A DNA stretch of 33,428 nt from Bacteroidales bacterium (GTDB taxonomy: Bacteria; Bacteroidota; Bacteroidia; Bacteroidales; Bacteroidaceae): contig JALFTM010000177.1 in assembly GCA_022788345.1 (NCBI GenBank), positions 1 to 33,428 on the forward strand, in the 5' to 3' direction. Under the pieces are notes generated by a model. It was not told the DNA's origin, did no database searches, and saw nothing but the letters and a program-made list of their open reading frames with translations. Shown here one piece after another: positions 1 through 8,883 of the stretch. The position numbers were made by a program, and so were the translations under genes. The first letter of the stretch is position 1. The number at the start of each line of letters is the position of its first letter.

Positions 1-1728
1 ACCTTGGCCGACCGCCTTTTGGAGCGTACCAACACCATCCAAATTACAGAAGGGCAAATGCTCGACAATATGGACTTGGAGCGCGAGCGTGGCATCACCA
101 TCAAAAGTCACGCCATCCAAATGGACTATGAACGCAACGGAGAGCACTATACGCTCAACCTCATTGACACTCCCGGACACGTAGACTTTGCCTATGAGGT
201 GTCGCGCAGTATTGCCGCCTGTGAGGGCTGCTTGCTCATCGTAGACTCTACGCAGGGCGTGCAAGCACAGACCATCTCCAACCTCTACATGGCAATTGAA
301 CACGACTTGGAGATTATTCCTGTGCTCAACAAATGCGATATGCAAAACTCTATGCCCGAAGAGGTCGAAGACGAAATTATCGAGTTGTTGGGTTGCAAGA
401 GAGAAGAGATTATCCGTGCCTCTGGTCGCACAGGTTTGGGTATTGACGAAATACTTGAGGCGATTGTTGAGCGTATCCCTGCGCCAACTGGCGAAGAAGA
501 TGCTCCTTTGCAGGCACTCATTTTCGACAGCGTGTTCAACCCCTTCCGGGGAATTATTGCCTATTTCAAAATTGTAAATGGCTCTATCCGTAAGGGACAA
601 GAGGTGTTGTTTGTGAACACAGAAACCAAGTATAAGGCAGACGAAATAGGCGTCCTCAAAATGGATCTCTCGCCTAAAGCAGAATTGCATTGCGGCGATG
701 TGGGCTATATCGTGTCAGGTATCAAAACTGCCACGGAGGTGAAAGTGGGCGATACCATTACTGCCGTAGAACGCCCTTGCTCAAGTGCCATTTCGGGCTT
801 TGAGGAAGTGAAGCCTATGGTGTTTGCTGGTATTTATCCCATTGAGACGGAGGATTTTGAAATGCTCCGTGCCAGTTTGGAGAAGTTGCAACTCAACGAT
901 GCCTCGCTCACTTTCCAGCCCGAAAGCTCTGTGGCACTCGGCTTTGGCTTCCGCTGTGGCTTCTTGGGTATGTTGCACATGGAAATTATCCAAGAGCGTC
1001 TTGACCGCGAGTTCAATATGAATGTCATCACGACCGTGCCAAACGTAAGTTATAATATCTACGACAAGCACGGCGAGATGGAGGAAGTGCACAACCCAGC
1101 AGGGATGCCCGACCCCACGGAGATTGAGCATATCGAAGAACCTTATATTCGCGCTTCCATCATCACGCAGACCGAGTATATTGGCAACATTATGAAGCTC
1201 TGCTTAGGCAAGCGTGGCGAACTCATTAAGCAAGAGTATGTTTCGGGCAACCGTGTGGAACTTCACTACGATATGCCTTTGGCAGAGATTGTGATTGACT
1301 TCTACGACAAGCTCAAGTCTATTTCCAAGGGGTACGCCTCGTTCGACTACCACACGATTGGCTTCCGCACATCAAAGCTCATCAAGCTCGACATCCTGCT
1401 CAATGGCGAACCAGTGGACGCCCTCAGTACGCTGACACACGTAGACAACTCCGTTTACTTCGGACGCCGTATGTGCGAACGCCTCAAGGAGTTGCTCCCA
1501 CGCCAGCAATTCGACATAGCCATCCAAGCTGCCATCGGTGCAAAAATCATTGCCCGCGAAACCGTCAAGCAGTTGCGTAAAGACGTGACAGCTAAGTGTT
1601 ATGGTGGTGATATTAGCCGTAAGCGCAAACTCTTGGAGAAGCAGAAGCGTGGTAAGAAGCGTATGAAAGAAATTGGCAATGTGCAAGTGCCTCAAAAAGC
1701 CTTCCTTGCCGTGCTCAAGCTCGACTAA
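1..1728 (+). CDS. lepA: Elongation factor 4 (LepA), 5'-truncated by window edge
   Basis: This is a translational GTPase that binds ribosomes and back-translocates or remodels stalled elongation complexes. The reading frame is already open at base 1. The first residues, [11 protein letters not shown], match the stretch just after the P-loop Lys-Ser of LepA, so about 20 N-terminal residues including the G1 motif lie outside the window. Visible features are the switch I/G2 region ([13 protein letters not shown]), G3 (DTPGHVDF), G4 (NKCDM), the EF-G-like domains ([14 protein letters not shown]) and the LepA-specific C-terminal domain ([28 protein letters not shown], cited here only as a landmark near residue 490, then [22 protein letters not shown]). 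The C-terminus is complete. hisH follows after 28 bp on the same strand, so the his genes may be read from the lepA transcript. Confidence 0.97.
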   Translation, partial: TLADRLLERTNTIQITEGQMLDNMDLERERGITIKSHAIQMDYERNGEHYTLNLIDTPGHVDFAYEVSRSIAACEGCLLIVDSTQGVQAQTISNLYMAIEHDLEIIPVLNKCDMQNSMPEEVEDEIIELLGCKREEIIRASGRTGLGIDEILEAIVERIPAPTGEEDAPLQALIFDSVFNPFRGIIAYFKIVNGSIRKGQEVLFVNTETKYKADEIGVLKMDLSPKAELHCGDVGYIVSGIKTATEVKVGDTITAVERPCSSAISGFEEVKPMVFAGIYPIETEDFEMLRASLEKLQLNDASLTFQPESSVALGFGFRCGFLGMLHMEIIQERLDREFNMNVITTVPNVSYNIYDKHGEMEEVHNPAGMPDPTEIEHIEEPYIRASIITQTEYIGNIMKLCLGKRGELIKQEYVSGNRVELHYDMPLAEIVIDFYDKLKSISKGYASFDYHTIGFRTSKLIKLDILLNGEPVDALSTLTHVDNSVYFGRRMCERLKELLPRQQFDIAIQAAIGAKIIARETVKQLRKDVTAKCYGGDISRKRKLLEKQKRGKKRMKEIGNVQVPQKAFLAVLKLD

Positions 1729-1756
1729 TTTTACTAACAACAAACATTCTTGTGGC

Positions 1757-2359
1757 ATGAAAGTAGCCATCGTCGATTATAATGCGGGGAACATTTATTC
1801 TGTGATACACGCCCTGCATCGCGTGGGTATCATGCCCATTGTCACAGACAAAGCGGAGGAGATTCTCTCTGCCGACCGGGTGCTTTTCCCCGGACAGGGC
1901 GAGGCAAGCTCTACAATGGCGAGTTTGAAATCCAAAGGTTTGGACAAACTCATTCCCTCGCTCAAACAACCTGTGTTGGGCATCTGCATCGGACAACAAC
2001 TGATGTGCGCCCACAGCGAGGAGGAAGATACTGATTGCTTGGGCATATTCCCGAACTTGAAGGTGCAACGCTTTGTGCCACAAAGTAGAGAAGATAAAAT
2101 TCCGCACATTGGTTGGAACACGATCGAGCAATTGTCCTCTCCTCTCTTTGCAGGATTGCGTGAGGAAGACTACGTATATTATATACATAGTTATTATGTA
2201 CCCGTTTGCGAACAGACCATCGCAACGACGCAGTACGCAGGTGTTGCTTTCAGTGCAGCCCTCCGCAAGGACAACTTCTTTGCCACTCAGTTTCACCCAG
2301 AGAAGAGTGGTGATGTGGGCGAACGCCTCTTGCAAAATTTCATAGACCTCCAACTCTAA
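1757..2359 (+). CDS. hisH: Imidazole glycerol phosphate synthase, glutaminase subunit HisH
   Basis: HisH hydrolyses glutamine and channels ammonia to HisF for imidazole glycerol phosphate formation in histidine synthesis. The protein is 200 residues, normal for the family. It has the class I amidotransferase nucleophile Cys77 in GICIGQQLM and the His/Glu pair in QFHPEKSG near the C-terminus. The oxyanion segment reads PGQGE, where many HisH proteins have PGVG. The start is taken at ATG 1757 (MKVAIVDYNAGN), which is the conserved HisH N-terminus. A longer in-frame ORF begins at 1673 inside lepA, but it would add 28 residues unlike the family. hisA follows 12 bp downstream. Confidence 0.96.
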   Translation: MKVAIVDYNAGNIYSVIHALHRVGIMPIVTDKAEEILSADRVLFPGQGEASSTMASLKSKGLDKLIPSLKQPVLGICIGQQLMCAHSEEEDTDCLGIFPNLKVQRFVPQSREDKIPHIGWNTIEQLSSPLFAGLREEDYVYYIHSYYVPVCEQTIATTQYAGVAFSAALRKDNFFATQFHPEKSGDVGERLLQNFIDLQL

Positions 2360-2371
2360 CAGATTGCGCTT

Positions 2372-3097
2372 ATGATTCTCCCCATTCCTGCCATAGACAT
2401 CATTGATGGCAAGTGCGTGCGTCTCACCAAGGGTGACTACGCCACAGAGAAAGTATATAACGAAGAGCCTGTGGAGGTAGCTAAGTATTTTGCAGACCTT
2501 GGTTTTCCACGACTTCACCTCGTAGACTTGGATGGGGCTAAGACCCATCACATTGTTAATCACCGCGCGCTCGAACGCATTGCCACCCAAACCAATTTGA
2601 TCATAGACTTTGGAGGAGGCATCAAGAGCGAGGAAGATCTCACCAAAGCTTTCGATTTTGGCGCAGAGATGGTCACCATCGGTAGTCTGGCAGCCAAAGA
2701 GCCTACGAAGATAGAGAAATGGGGCAGGAAGTATGGCACACAACGCTTCATCATCGGAGCTGATGCCCAAGACGAGCGGATTTGCACCAACGGCTGGCTG
2801 GAGCAGAGCGATTTGATGCTCACAGACTTCATCGCCCATTATATGCAGAAAGACTTCAAGCAGATTCTCTGTACCGACATCAGCCACGACGGCACACTCG
2901 CAGGCCCTTCAACAACACTCTATCGCAAGGTAATGACTGCTTTCCCAAACTGCGAATTGATTGCTTCGGGGGGAATTTCATGTTTGGACGATTTCGTAGC
3001 ATTGGAGGAAGCTGGCGTGCCTGCCGTAGTATTTGGCAAAGCCATTTACGAAGGGTGCATTGATATGCAAGTGCTCTCTAAAAAGTATTTCCAATAG
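2372..3097 (+). CDS. hisA: Phosphoribosylformimino-AICAR-phosphate isomerase HisA
   Basis: HisA performs the Amadori isomerisation of ProFAR to PRFAR, the fourth histidine step. It is a 241-residue (beta/alpha)8 barrel with the N-terminal catalytic Asp in [17 protein letters not shown]. The first-half phosphate-binding loop is [10 protein letters not shown]. The second catalytic Asp region is [13 protein letters not shown], and the second phosphate loop is [10 protein letters not shown]. Length and motifs are complete. It lies between hisH and hisF with short gaps (12 and 23 bp), consistent with one operon. Confidence 0.97.
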   Translation: MILPIPAIDIIDGKCVRLTKGDYATEKVYNEEPVEVAKYFADLGFPRLHLVDLDGAKTHHIVNHRALERIATQTNLIIDFGGGIKSEEDLTKAFDFGAEMVTIGSLAAKEPTKIEKWGRKYGTQRFIIGADAQDERICTNGWLEQSDLMLTDFIAHYMQKDFKQILCTDISHDGTLAGPSTTLYRKVMTAFPNCELIASGGISCLDDFVALEEAGVPAVVFGKAIYEGCIDMQVLSKKYFQ

Positions 3098-3120
3098 GCA
3101 CTGCCTTAACACTCAGCGCA

Positions 3121-3897
3121 ATGTTAGCAAAAAGAATTATCCCCTGCCTCGATGTGAAGAACGGAGAGACCGTGAAAGGTACGAACTTCGTAGACCTCCG
3201 TTCGGCAGGCGATCCCGTGGAATTGGCTAAGGCATACAACCGAGCAGGAGCAGACGAATTGGTATTCTTGGACATCACTGCCAGTCACGAGGCGCGAAAA
3301 ACCTTCACCGAGATTGTGTCGAGAGTGGCAGCCAGCGTGTCCATTCCTTTTACCGTTGGCGGAGGCATCAATGCGCTGGCAGATGTGGACAGACTGCTGA
3401 ATGCAGGCGCAGATAAAGTGAGCATCAATTCTTCAGCCCTTCGCAATCCCGCTTTGATTGATGAAATAACAAAGCATTTCGGCTCGCAGGTTTGCACCGT
3501 TGCCATCGATGCGCAACAAATGGCGGACGGCACTTGGCAATGCTACCTCAATGGCGGGCGCATTCCCACAGAGCGCACACTCTTTGAATGGGCAAAAGAA
3601 GCACAAGAGCGTGGCGCAGGCGAAATCCTCTTCACAAGTATGAACCACGACGGTGTGAAAACAGGCTTTGCCAACGATGCCCTCGCACAGTTGCATGACT
3701 TACTTTCCATTCCAGTGATCGCCTCTGGCGGAGCTGGTACAATGAAACATTTTGCAGAGACTTTCCAACTCGGGAAAGCGGATGCTGCGTTGGCAGCCAG
3801 CGTTTTTCACTTTGGCGAAATTGCCATTCCCGACTTAAAGCAGTATCTTTGCAACGAAGGTATCCACGTTAGACAACTCTCCAATAATATATTATGA
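3121..3897 (+). CDS. hisF: Imidazole glycerol phosphate synthase, cyclase subunit HisF
   Basis: HisF takes ammonia from HisH and converts PRFAR to imidazole glycerol phosphate plus AICAR. The 258-residue barrel starts [20 protein letters not shown], carrying the first catalytic Asp. The second is in the [12 protein letters not shown] strand. Phosphate-binding loops are [10 protein letters not shown] and [11 protein letters not shown]. The family-typical segment [11 protein letters not shown] is present. The stop overlaps the hisIE start by 4 bp (ATGA), which suggests translational coupling. HisF and HisH are both present and intact, so the heterodimer can form. Confidence 0.97.
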   Translation: MLAKRIIPCLDVKNGETVKGTNFVDLRSAGDPVELAKAYNRAGADELVFLDITASHEARKTFTEIVSRVAASVSIPFTVGGGINALADVDRLLNAGADKVSINSSALRNPALIDEITKHFGSQVCTVAIDAQQMADGTWQCYLNGGRIPTERTLFEWAKEAQERGAGEILFTSMNHDGVKTGFANDALAQLHDLLSIPVIASGGAGTMKHFAETFQLGKADAALAASVFHFGEIAIPDLKQYLCNEGIHVRQLSNNIL

Positions 3898-4508
3898 CTA
3901 TCGACTTCCAGAAGAGCAATGGTTTAGTGCCTGCTATCGTACAAGACGCTACGACCAAAAATGTCCTCATGTTGGGCTATATGAATCAAGAGGCATTGGA
4001 CACGACCCTTGCCACAGGACGAGTTACTTTCTTCAGTCGCTCCAAGCAACGCCTTTGGACAAAGGGTGAAGAGAGTGGCAACTTCCTTGAACTCGTCAGC
4101 GTAAAGGTGGACTGCGATGGCGACACACTTCTCGTGTCGACGCGCCCTCAAGGCCCTACTTGTCACAATGGCACAGACACTTGTTGGGGAGAAAAGAATG
4201 AGAGCAACCCTCTCCTATTCCTCAGCGAGCTTCAAGATTTTGTAGAGAAGCGGTATCAGGAGATGCCAGAAGGCTCTTACACAACAACCCTCTTCCGTGA
4301 CGGTATCAACCGCATGGCTCAAAAAGTTGGAGAAGAGGCACTGGAAGCTGTCATCGAAGCTTGCAATGGCACCAACGAGCGTTTAGTCTATGAGGGATCA
4401 GACCTCTTCTACCATCTCATTGTGATGCTCACAGCAAAGGGACTTCGCATTGAGGACTTAGCGGCAGAACTTGTTGCGCGCCATAAGCCCGGCTGGCAAA
4501 AACACTAA
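3894..4508 (+). CDS. hisIE: Bifunctional phosphoribosyl-AMP cyclohydrolase / phosphoribosyl-ATP pyrophosphatase HisIE
   Basis: HisIE catalyses histidine steps 2 and 3: PR-ATP pyrophosphohydrolysis and opening of the PR-AMP ring. The 204-residue protein fuses an N-terminal HisI domain (about 1-110) to a C-terminal HisE domain (about 115-204). HisI metal-ligand motifs are visible: DCDGDTLL and [12 protein letters not shown]. The HisE part shows the MazG-like helical motifs [13 protein letters not shown] and [11 protein letters not shown]. It starts inside the hisF stop (ATGA overlap). It closes the hisHAFIE block; ftsE starts 51 bp further on. Confidence 0.96.
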   Translation: MTIDFQKSNGLVPAIVQDATTKNVLMLGYMNQEALDTTLATGRVTFFSRSKQRLWTKGEESGNFLELVSVKVDCDGDTLLVSTRPQGPTCHNGTDTCWGEKNESNPLLFLSELQDFVEKRYQEMPEGSYTTTLFRDGINRMAQKVGEEALEAVIEACNGTNERLVYEGSDLFYHLIVMLTAKGLRIEDLAAELVARHKPGWQKH

Positions 4509-4559
4509 GCATTTCTCTTCCTTTCCTGAACCTCTTATTGTTCTCATCATTAAGTATAT

Positions 4560-5273
4560 ATGGCACTCATTGAACTCCAAGGCATTTCCATAGCCCATCA
4601 CGATAAAGTCATCTTGAACGGCGTTAATTTCTCCGTAGATGAAGGAGAGTTTATCTATATTGTTGGCGCTGTTGGATCGGGTAAGAGTACTTTGCTCAAA
4701 GCCCTCTACGCAGAAATTCCTTTGAAAGAAGGCGCTGGGGAAGTACTGGAGTTCAACCTTCAGACTTTGAAGCAGCGCCATGTTCCTGAACTACGGCGTC
4801 AGTTGGGCATCGTCTTTCAAGACTTTCGCTTATTGCACGACCACACCGTGGCGCAGAACCTCGACTTTGTATTGCGCGCCACGGGTTGGAACAAGCGTAA
4901 ACTACGCGAAGAGCGCATTGAAGAAGTGCTCAAAGCTGTCGGCTTAAGTGAAAAAGGAGACAAATTTCCTCACGAACTTTCAGGGGGCGAGCAGCAACGT
5001 ACAGCCATCGCGCGTGCCTTGTTGAACAAGCCCAAAGTTATTCTCGCTGACGAACCAACAGGCAACCTCGACAACGAGAGTTCTGCTTTAATTATGAATA
5101 TCTTGCGCACTGCCGCAGAACAAGGTACTGCCGTCGTCATGGTTACCCACAACCTAAACCTCCTGCAACAGTATCCTGGTATTGTCTATCGTTGTGAAGA
5201 CGAAACGCTCACCGAGATGACACAAGACTACTACAAGCCTATCTCTTACGAAGAGTTTGGCATCGACGCTTAA
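4560..5273 (+). CDS. ftsE: Cell-division ABC transporter ATPase FtsE
   Basis: FtsE is the ATPase of FtsEX, which couples the divisome to peptidoglycan hydrolase activation at the inner membrane. The protein is 237 residues. Walker A is GAVGSGKST (36-44), the Q-loop is in [10 protein letters not shown], the signature is LSGGEQQR, Walker B is VILADEP with GNLD after it, and the switch His is in VMVTHN. The [10 protein letters not shown] segment and overall length favour FtsE over LolD-type ATPases, although these families are close. No ftsX lies nearby. lysC starts 38 bp downstream on the same strand. Confidence 0.88.
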   Translation: MALIELQGISIAHHDKVILNGVNFSVDEGEFIYIVGAVGSGKSTLLKALYAEIPLKEGAGEVLEFNLQTLKQRHVPELRRQLGIVFQDFRLLHDHTVAQNLDFVLRATGWNKRKLREERIEEVLKAVGLSEKGDKFPHELSGGEQQRTAIARALLNKPKVILADEPTGNLDNESSALIMNILRTAAEQGTAVVMVTHNLNLLQQYPGIVYRCEDETLTEMTQDYYKPISYEEFGIDA

Positions 5274-5311
5274 CGTCCTTTTATAATTTACCCACAACCC
5301 TATCCACAGAC

Positions 5312-6628
5312 ATGAAGGTATTAAAATTTGGAGGCACTTCCGTTGGGAGTCCTCAGCGCATGAAAGAAGTGAGCAAGCTCATCACTAATGGTGAGCGCAA
5401 TATCGTTGTTCTGTCTGCCATGTCAGGCACAACGAACAGCCTTGTTGAGATTGCGGATTATTTTAAGAAACGCAATTTTGAAACAGCCCATTCGCTTATC
5501 AACAAACTGCGCATCAAATATGAAGCTCATGTCAAAGACCTTTACAGCACAGAGGCTGCTGCCCAAAAGACAACAGAGCTTCTCGATGAAGTGTTCGTGC
5601 TCCTGCGCTCTTTTGCCAACGCTGACTTCACTCCAAGCGTAGAAAAAGCTATCTTGGCACAAGGTGAAATTATGAGCACCAATATGGTAACCAACTATTT
5701 GGAAGAGTGCGGTGTAAAGGTACGTCTTGTTTCTGCCCTCGATTATCTACGCATTGACGAAGATGGCGAGCCTTACCTATCACAAATCACAGCATATTGG
5801 GAAGACTTTTTGGCACAAAACGAAGATATTGAAGTGTTCATTACCCAAGGTTTCATTTGTCGCAATGACAACAATGAGATAGACAACCTTCAGCGTGGAG
5901 GTTCCGACTATTCAGCTTGTCTCATCGGAGCGGCTCTGAAATTGGACGAAATCCAAATTTGGACCGACATTGATGGTATGCATAATAATGACCCACGTGT
6001 TGTGGACGGCACAAAACCTGTGCGACAACTTCACTTTGAAGAAGCAGCAGAGCTGGCTTATTTTGGGGCAAAGATATTGCACCCAACCTGCATCCTACCT
6101 GCACGCTTCACTGGTGTACCCGTGCGTTTGCTCAACACGATGGAACCAGAAGCGCCGGGCACAATCATCAACAACGAGATGCGCCAAGGAGCTATCAAAG
6201 CCGTGGCCGCAAAAGACAACATCACTGCCATCAAGATTGTTTCGTCTCGCATGTTGCTGGCCAAGGGCTATCTTCGTGGCATTTTTGAAACCTTTGAACG
6301 CCATAACACCAGCATTGACATGGTGACAACTTCAGAGGTAGGCGTTTCGCTCAGTATTGACAATGACACCCATCTCCACGCCATCGTTGAAGATCTCAAG
6401 GAGAGTGGCACTGTGATTGTAGACAAGGATATGTGCATCATTTGCGTGGTGGGCGACCTCCGTAGCCAAAACGTTGGCTTTGAATCACGTATTGCAAGTG
6501 CTATGTGCGACATTCCTATCCGCATGATTTCTTACGGCGGCAGCGAACACAACATTTCGTTCCTCATTCATCAAGACCACAAGAAAGCAGCCTTACAAGC
6601 GCTCAGTCGTGAGCTCTTCTCTGAGTAA
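5312..6628 (+). CDS. lysC: Aspartokinase (monofunctional)
   Basis: Phosphorylates aspartate, the first step of the aspartate family pathway (DAP/lysine, threonine, methionine). The 438-residue protein opens with the aspartokinase signature KFGGTSVGSPQRM. The catalytic domain covers about 1-290 and includes FITQGFICRNDNNEIDNLQRGGSDYSA (landmark near 175-200) and the substrate loop WTDIDGMHNNDPR. Two C-terminal ACT domains (about 300-438) provide feedback control. There is no fused homoserine dehydrogenase. A strong intrinsic terminator follows at 6639-6690, before lysA. No lysine-riboswitch-like leader is apparent, since the gap to ftsE is only 38 bp. Confidence 0.96.
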   Translation: MKVLKFGGTSVGSPQRMKEVSKLITNGERNIVVLSAMSGTTNSLVEIADYFKKRNFETAHSLINKLRIKYEAHVKDLYSTEAAAQKTTELLDEVFVLLRSFANADFTPSVEKAILAQGEIMSTNMVTNYLEECGVKVRLVSALDYLRIDEDGEPYLSQITAYWEDFLAQNEDIEVFITQGFICRNDNNEIDNLQRGGSDYSACLIGAALKLDEIQIWTDIDGMHNNDPRVVDGTKPVRQLHFEEAAELAYFGAKILHPTCILPARFTGVPVRLLNTMEPEAPGTIINNEMRQGAIKAVAAKDNITAIKIVSSRMLLAKGYLRGIFETFERHNTSIDMVTTSEVGVSLSIDNDTHLHAIVEDLKESGTVIVDKDMCIICVVGDLRSQNVGFESRIASAMCDIPIRMISYGGSEHNISFLIHQDHKKAALQALSRELFSE

Positions 6629-6638
6629 CAACTCCTCC

Positions 6639-6690
6639 TTAACAGCGGTGGGACAACTCAATTTCCTACCGCTGTTAATCTGCTTTTTTC
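6639..6690 (+). terminator. Intrinsic terminator after lysC
   Basis: Arms TTAACAGCGGT (6639-6649) and ACCGCTGTTAA (6668-6678) form an 11-bp perfect stem, extended by GGA/TCC after one wobble position. A run of six T follows at 6684-6689. It sits between the lysC stop and the lysA start, so it either ends the lepA-his-ftsE-lysC transcript or attenuates read-through into lysA. Confidence 0.8.
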
Positions 6691-6723
6691 CTCACAACAC
6701 AGAACCTCTTTTATCAACCCTTT

Positions 6724-7869
6724 ATGTCTCTTTCTCTCAAACAGATTGCCCAACATCCCACTCCTTATTACTACTACGACATGTCGCTCTTGCGACAAAC
6801 GCTTGCAACCATAAAGGAGGCCATATCCCCTACTCCCAACTATCACGTTCACTATGCTGTAAAAGCAAATGCCAACCCTTTGCTCACCAGCGAGATTGCA
6901 CGTCAAGGCTTCGGTGCCGATTGCGTCAGTGGTGGTGAAGTGCAAGCTTGTCTCGATGCAGGTTTTGCTCCTCAAGACATTGTCTTCGCTGGCGTAGGCA
7001 AAGCCGATTGGGAAATAGCTCTTGGCTTGGATAACGACATCTTTTGCTTCAATGTAGAAAGCATGCCAGAACTTGAGGTCATCAATGAACTGGCCGCTGA
7101 ACGTAACAAAACTGCCCGTGTTGCATTCCGCATCAATCCAAACATTGATGCCCATACGCACGAGAAAATCACAACAGGTCTCAACGAAAACAAATTTGGC
7201 TTGGCCATGGAAGACATGCTGCCAGCCATCCAGCGTGCCAATACACTCAACAATGTTGAATACATCGGACTTCACTTCCATATAGGTTCTCAGGTGCTTA
7301 ACCCCGATTTCTTCACCCCTCTCTGCCACCGCATCAACGAACTCCAAGTGCAACTTGAAGCAGAGGGTATCGCCACGCATAACATCAACGTTGGCGGAGG
7401 TTTAGGCATTGATTACGAAAATCCCAACGAGCATCCTATTCCTGATTTCGAGGGCTATTTCTCCATTTTCCGCACGCATCTTAAATTGCGTCCACACCAA
7501 CATCTGCACTTCGAACTCGGTCGTAGCATTGTGGGCCAATGTGGTAGCCTCATCACCAAAGTGCTTTACATGAAACAGGGCCATGAGAAGAAGTTCCTTA
7601 TCACCGATGCTGGCTTCACCGAACTCATTCGCCCTGCTCTCTACGATGCAAAACATTTCATTGAAAACCTCTCTGCGACAACAGCAGAAACAACAGTTTA
7701 CGATGTTGTGGGCCCGATCTGCGAAAGTAGCGATGTGTTCGACAAAGGCGTGAGACTTCCACTCTCACAACGTGGCGACATCCTTGCACTCCGTTCCGCA
7801 GGTGCTTATGGCGAGGTCATGGCCTCGACCTATAACTGTCGGTCTTTGGTAAAAGGCTACACGGAGTAA
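6724..7869 (+). CDS. lysA: Diaminopimelate decarboxylase
   Basis: A PLP enzyme converting meso-diaminopimelate to lysine, the last lysine step. At 381 residues it is a compact but complete member. The PLP Lys is K47 in HYAVKANANP. The barrel motif GLHFHIGSQ, the glycine-rich phosphate-binding loop NVGGGLGIDY and the C-terminal active-site Cys in GPICESSDVF (from the partner subunit of the dimer) are all present. The start at 6724 (MSLSLKQIAQHPTPYYYYD) places the conserved TPxYxYD segment at the expected distance. It lies 95 bp after lysC, with a terminator between, so it may have its own promoter or depend on read-through. Confidence 0.95.
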   Translation: MSLSLKQIAQHPTPYYYYDMSLLRQTLATIKEAISPTPNYHVHYAVKANANPLLTSEIARQGFGADCVSGGEVQACLDAGFAPQDIVFAGVGKADWEIALGLDNDIFCFNVESMPELEVINELAAERNKTARVAFRINPNIDAHTHEKITTGLNENKFGLAMEDMLPAIQRANTLNNVEYIGLHFHIGSQVLNPDFFTPLCHRINELQVQLEAEGIATHNINVGGGLGIDYENPNEHPIPDFEGYFSIFRTHLKLRPHQHLHFELGRSIVGQCGSLITKVLYMKQGHEKKFLITDAGFTELIRPALYDAKHFIENLSATTAETTVYDVVGPICESSDVFDKGVRLPLSQRGDILALRSAGAYGEVMASTYNCRSLVKGYTE

Positions 7870-7920
7870 AAGCGCCTGCTTTAAGTGGCCAAGTTTTCTA
7901 TCAGCAATGATACATATTTC

Positions 7921-7980
7921 GAGAGGCGCAAGAAGAAAATTCTTCCTGCGCCTCTCGTTTTTTCTTCTTGCGCCTCCCGA
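7921..7980. repeat. 60-bp modular palindromic intergenic element, copy E1
   Basis: The element carries three copies of a GGCGCA-centred module in +, -, - order: GAGAGGCGCAAGAAGAAAA, then TTCCTGCGCCTCTC, then TTTTTTCTTCTTGCGCCTCC. The first two pair into a 17-bp stem with one mismatch (7921-7956) followed by GTTTTTT, so this copy could also terminate the lysA transcript. The outer arms also pair with each other, giving an alternative fold. It is identical to E2 (16091-16150) except for one base in the left arm and the central 14 nt. It lies in the 277-bp lysA-nadD gap, which holds no convincing gene. Confidence 0.85.
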
Positions 7981-8146
7981 CACATTAAGTTGCGCCCCAT
8001 CGAAAAAGAAAACACAACACGCTAACTACCAGACACATACAAGCGTATCTACTTTCTTATCTTCGACATCTAAAAGTTCACTCCCCAAGTAGTGGCAGTT
8101 TTCTTTTCTTCGCTCTAAGATGTCTTCATTTTTATCCTTCTAAGTC

Positions 8147-8722
8147 ATGCAACACACTCTCCTCTTTGGCGGTTCATTCAACCCCATCCACAACGGTCAC
8201 ATTGGACTGGCACGTTGGACTTTGTCGCAAGGTATTGCCAACGAAGTGTGGTTCATGATTTCACCACAAAATCCACTCAAAAAACAAACCTCGCTATTAG
8301 ATGAAACAGAAAGGCTATCACTCTGTCGCACAGCAGTGAGTGGCGAAATAGGTATTGAAGTATCAGACTTCGAATTTAGTCTACCACGTCCCTCTTATAC
8401 ATGGGACACGCTACAAGCCCTGTCGCAAGCCTACCCCAATCGCACTTTCTCGCTCCTCATCGGTGCTGACAATTGGGTCAAATTTCCACATTGGGCTCAT
8501 CACCAAGACATTCTTCGCCATCATCATCTTTATATCTATCCTCGCCAAGGTTTTCCCATCATTCTCGACACGCTCTCAGCATGCGTGCACTATCTCTCGG
8601 AAGCACCCACTTTCCCTTACAGCGCTACAGACATACGCCAACTCATAGCAAAAGGTAGCGACATCACCGCTTTAGTGCCAACCCCCATTATCTCAGAAGT
8701 GCTTCGTCTTTATGCTCAATAA
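8147..8722 (+). CDS. nadD: Nicotinate-nucleotide adenylyltransferase
   Basis: Transfers AMP from ATP to nicotinate mononucleotide to make deamido-NAD in NAD synthesis. The 191-residue Rossmann-type nucleotidyltransferase has the ATP-binding GGSFNPIHNGH motif at residues 8-18, a SPQNPLKK substrate segment, LLIGADNWVKFPHW in the middle, and the C-terminal YSATDIRQLI, equivalent to the ISxTxIR motif. The start at ATG 8147 gives MQHTLLFGGSFNP, with the usual short lead before the motif. It stands apart from lysA by a repeat-containing gap and from tig by 161 bp. Confidence 0.95.
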   Translation: MQHTLLFGGSFNPIHNGHIGLARWTLSQGIANEVWFMISPQNPLKKQTSLLDETERLSLCRTAVSGEIGIEVSDFEFSLPRPSYTWDTLQALSQAYPNRTFSLLIGADNWVKFPHWAHHQDILRHHHLYIYPRQGFPIILDTLSACVHYLSEAPTFPYSATDIRQLIAKGSDITALVPTPIISEVLRLYAQ

Positions 8723-8767
8723 AAGCACAGAAAATCAATCGTCCCCTCAAAGATAACAGAGTGGAAA

Positions 8768-8799
8768 TTTCATCGTTTCAAATAAAAACGCTATTTTTG
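8768..8799 (+). promoter_or_regulatory. Bacteroidota-type promoter for tig
   Basis: A -7 element TATTTTTG (8792-8799) matches TAnnTTTG. Twenty bases upstream is TTTC (8768-8771), a 3/4 match to the -33 TTTG. Transcription would start just after 8805, leaving a leader of about 75 nt before the trigger factor ATG at 8884. Confidence 0.55.
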
Positions 8800-8883
8800 C
8801 AAAGCAAACTTTTCACCTCCCCAAAGACCCTTTCTTTGGGCGTGATTTCATACGAAAATTTCTAAAGACATACTAAATAAAAT

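Noticed and set aside
1673-1756. Longer HisH starting inside lepA
   Set aside because: The extra 28 residues are a shadow of the lepA C-terminus; MKVAIVDYNAGN is the conserved start.
2560-2832. Antisense ORFs inside his, lys, lepA, ftsK and uvrB genes
   Set aside because: All are shadows in other frames of strongly conserved genes. The one cited lies opposite hisA.
5274-6723. Lysine riboswitch controlling lysC or lysA
   Set aside because: The gaps before lysC (38 bp) and lysA (95 bp) are too short for a lysine aptamer, and the latter is mostly a terminator.
7765-8092. Two ORFs across the lysA-nadD gap, one on each strand
   Set aside because: Both are translations of palindromic element E1 and its flanks.
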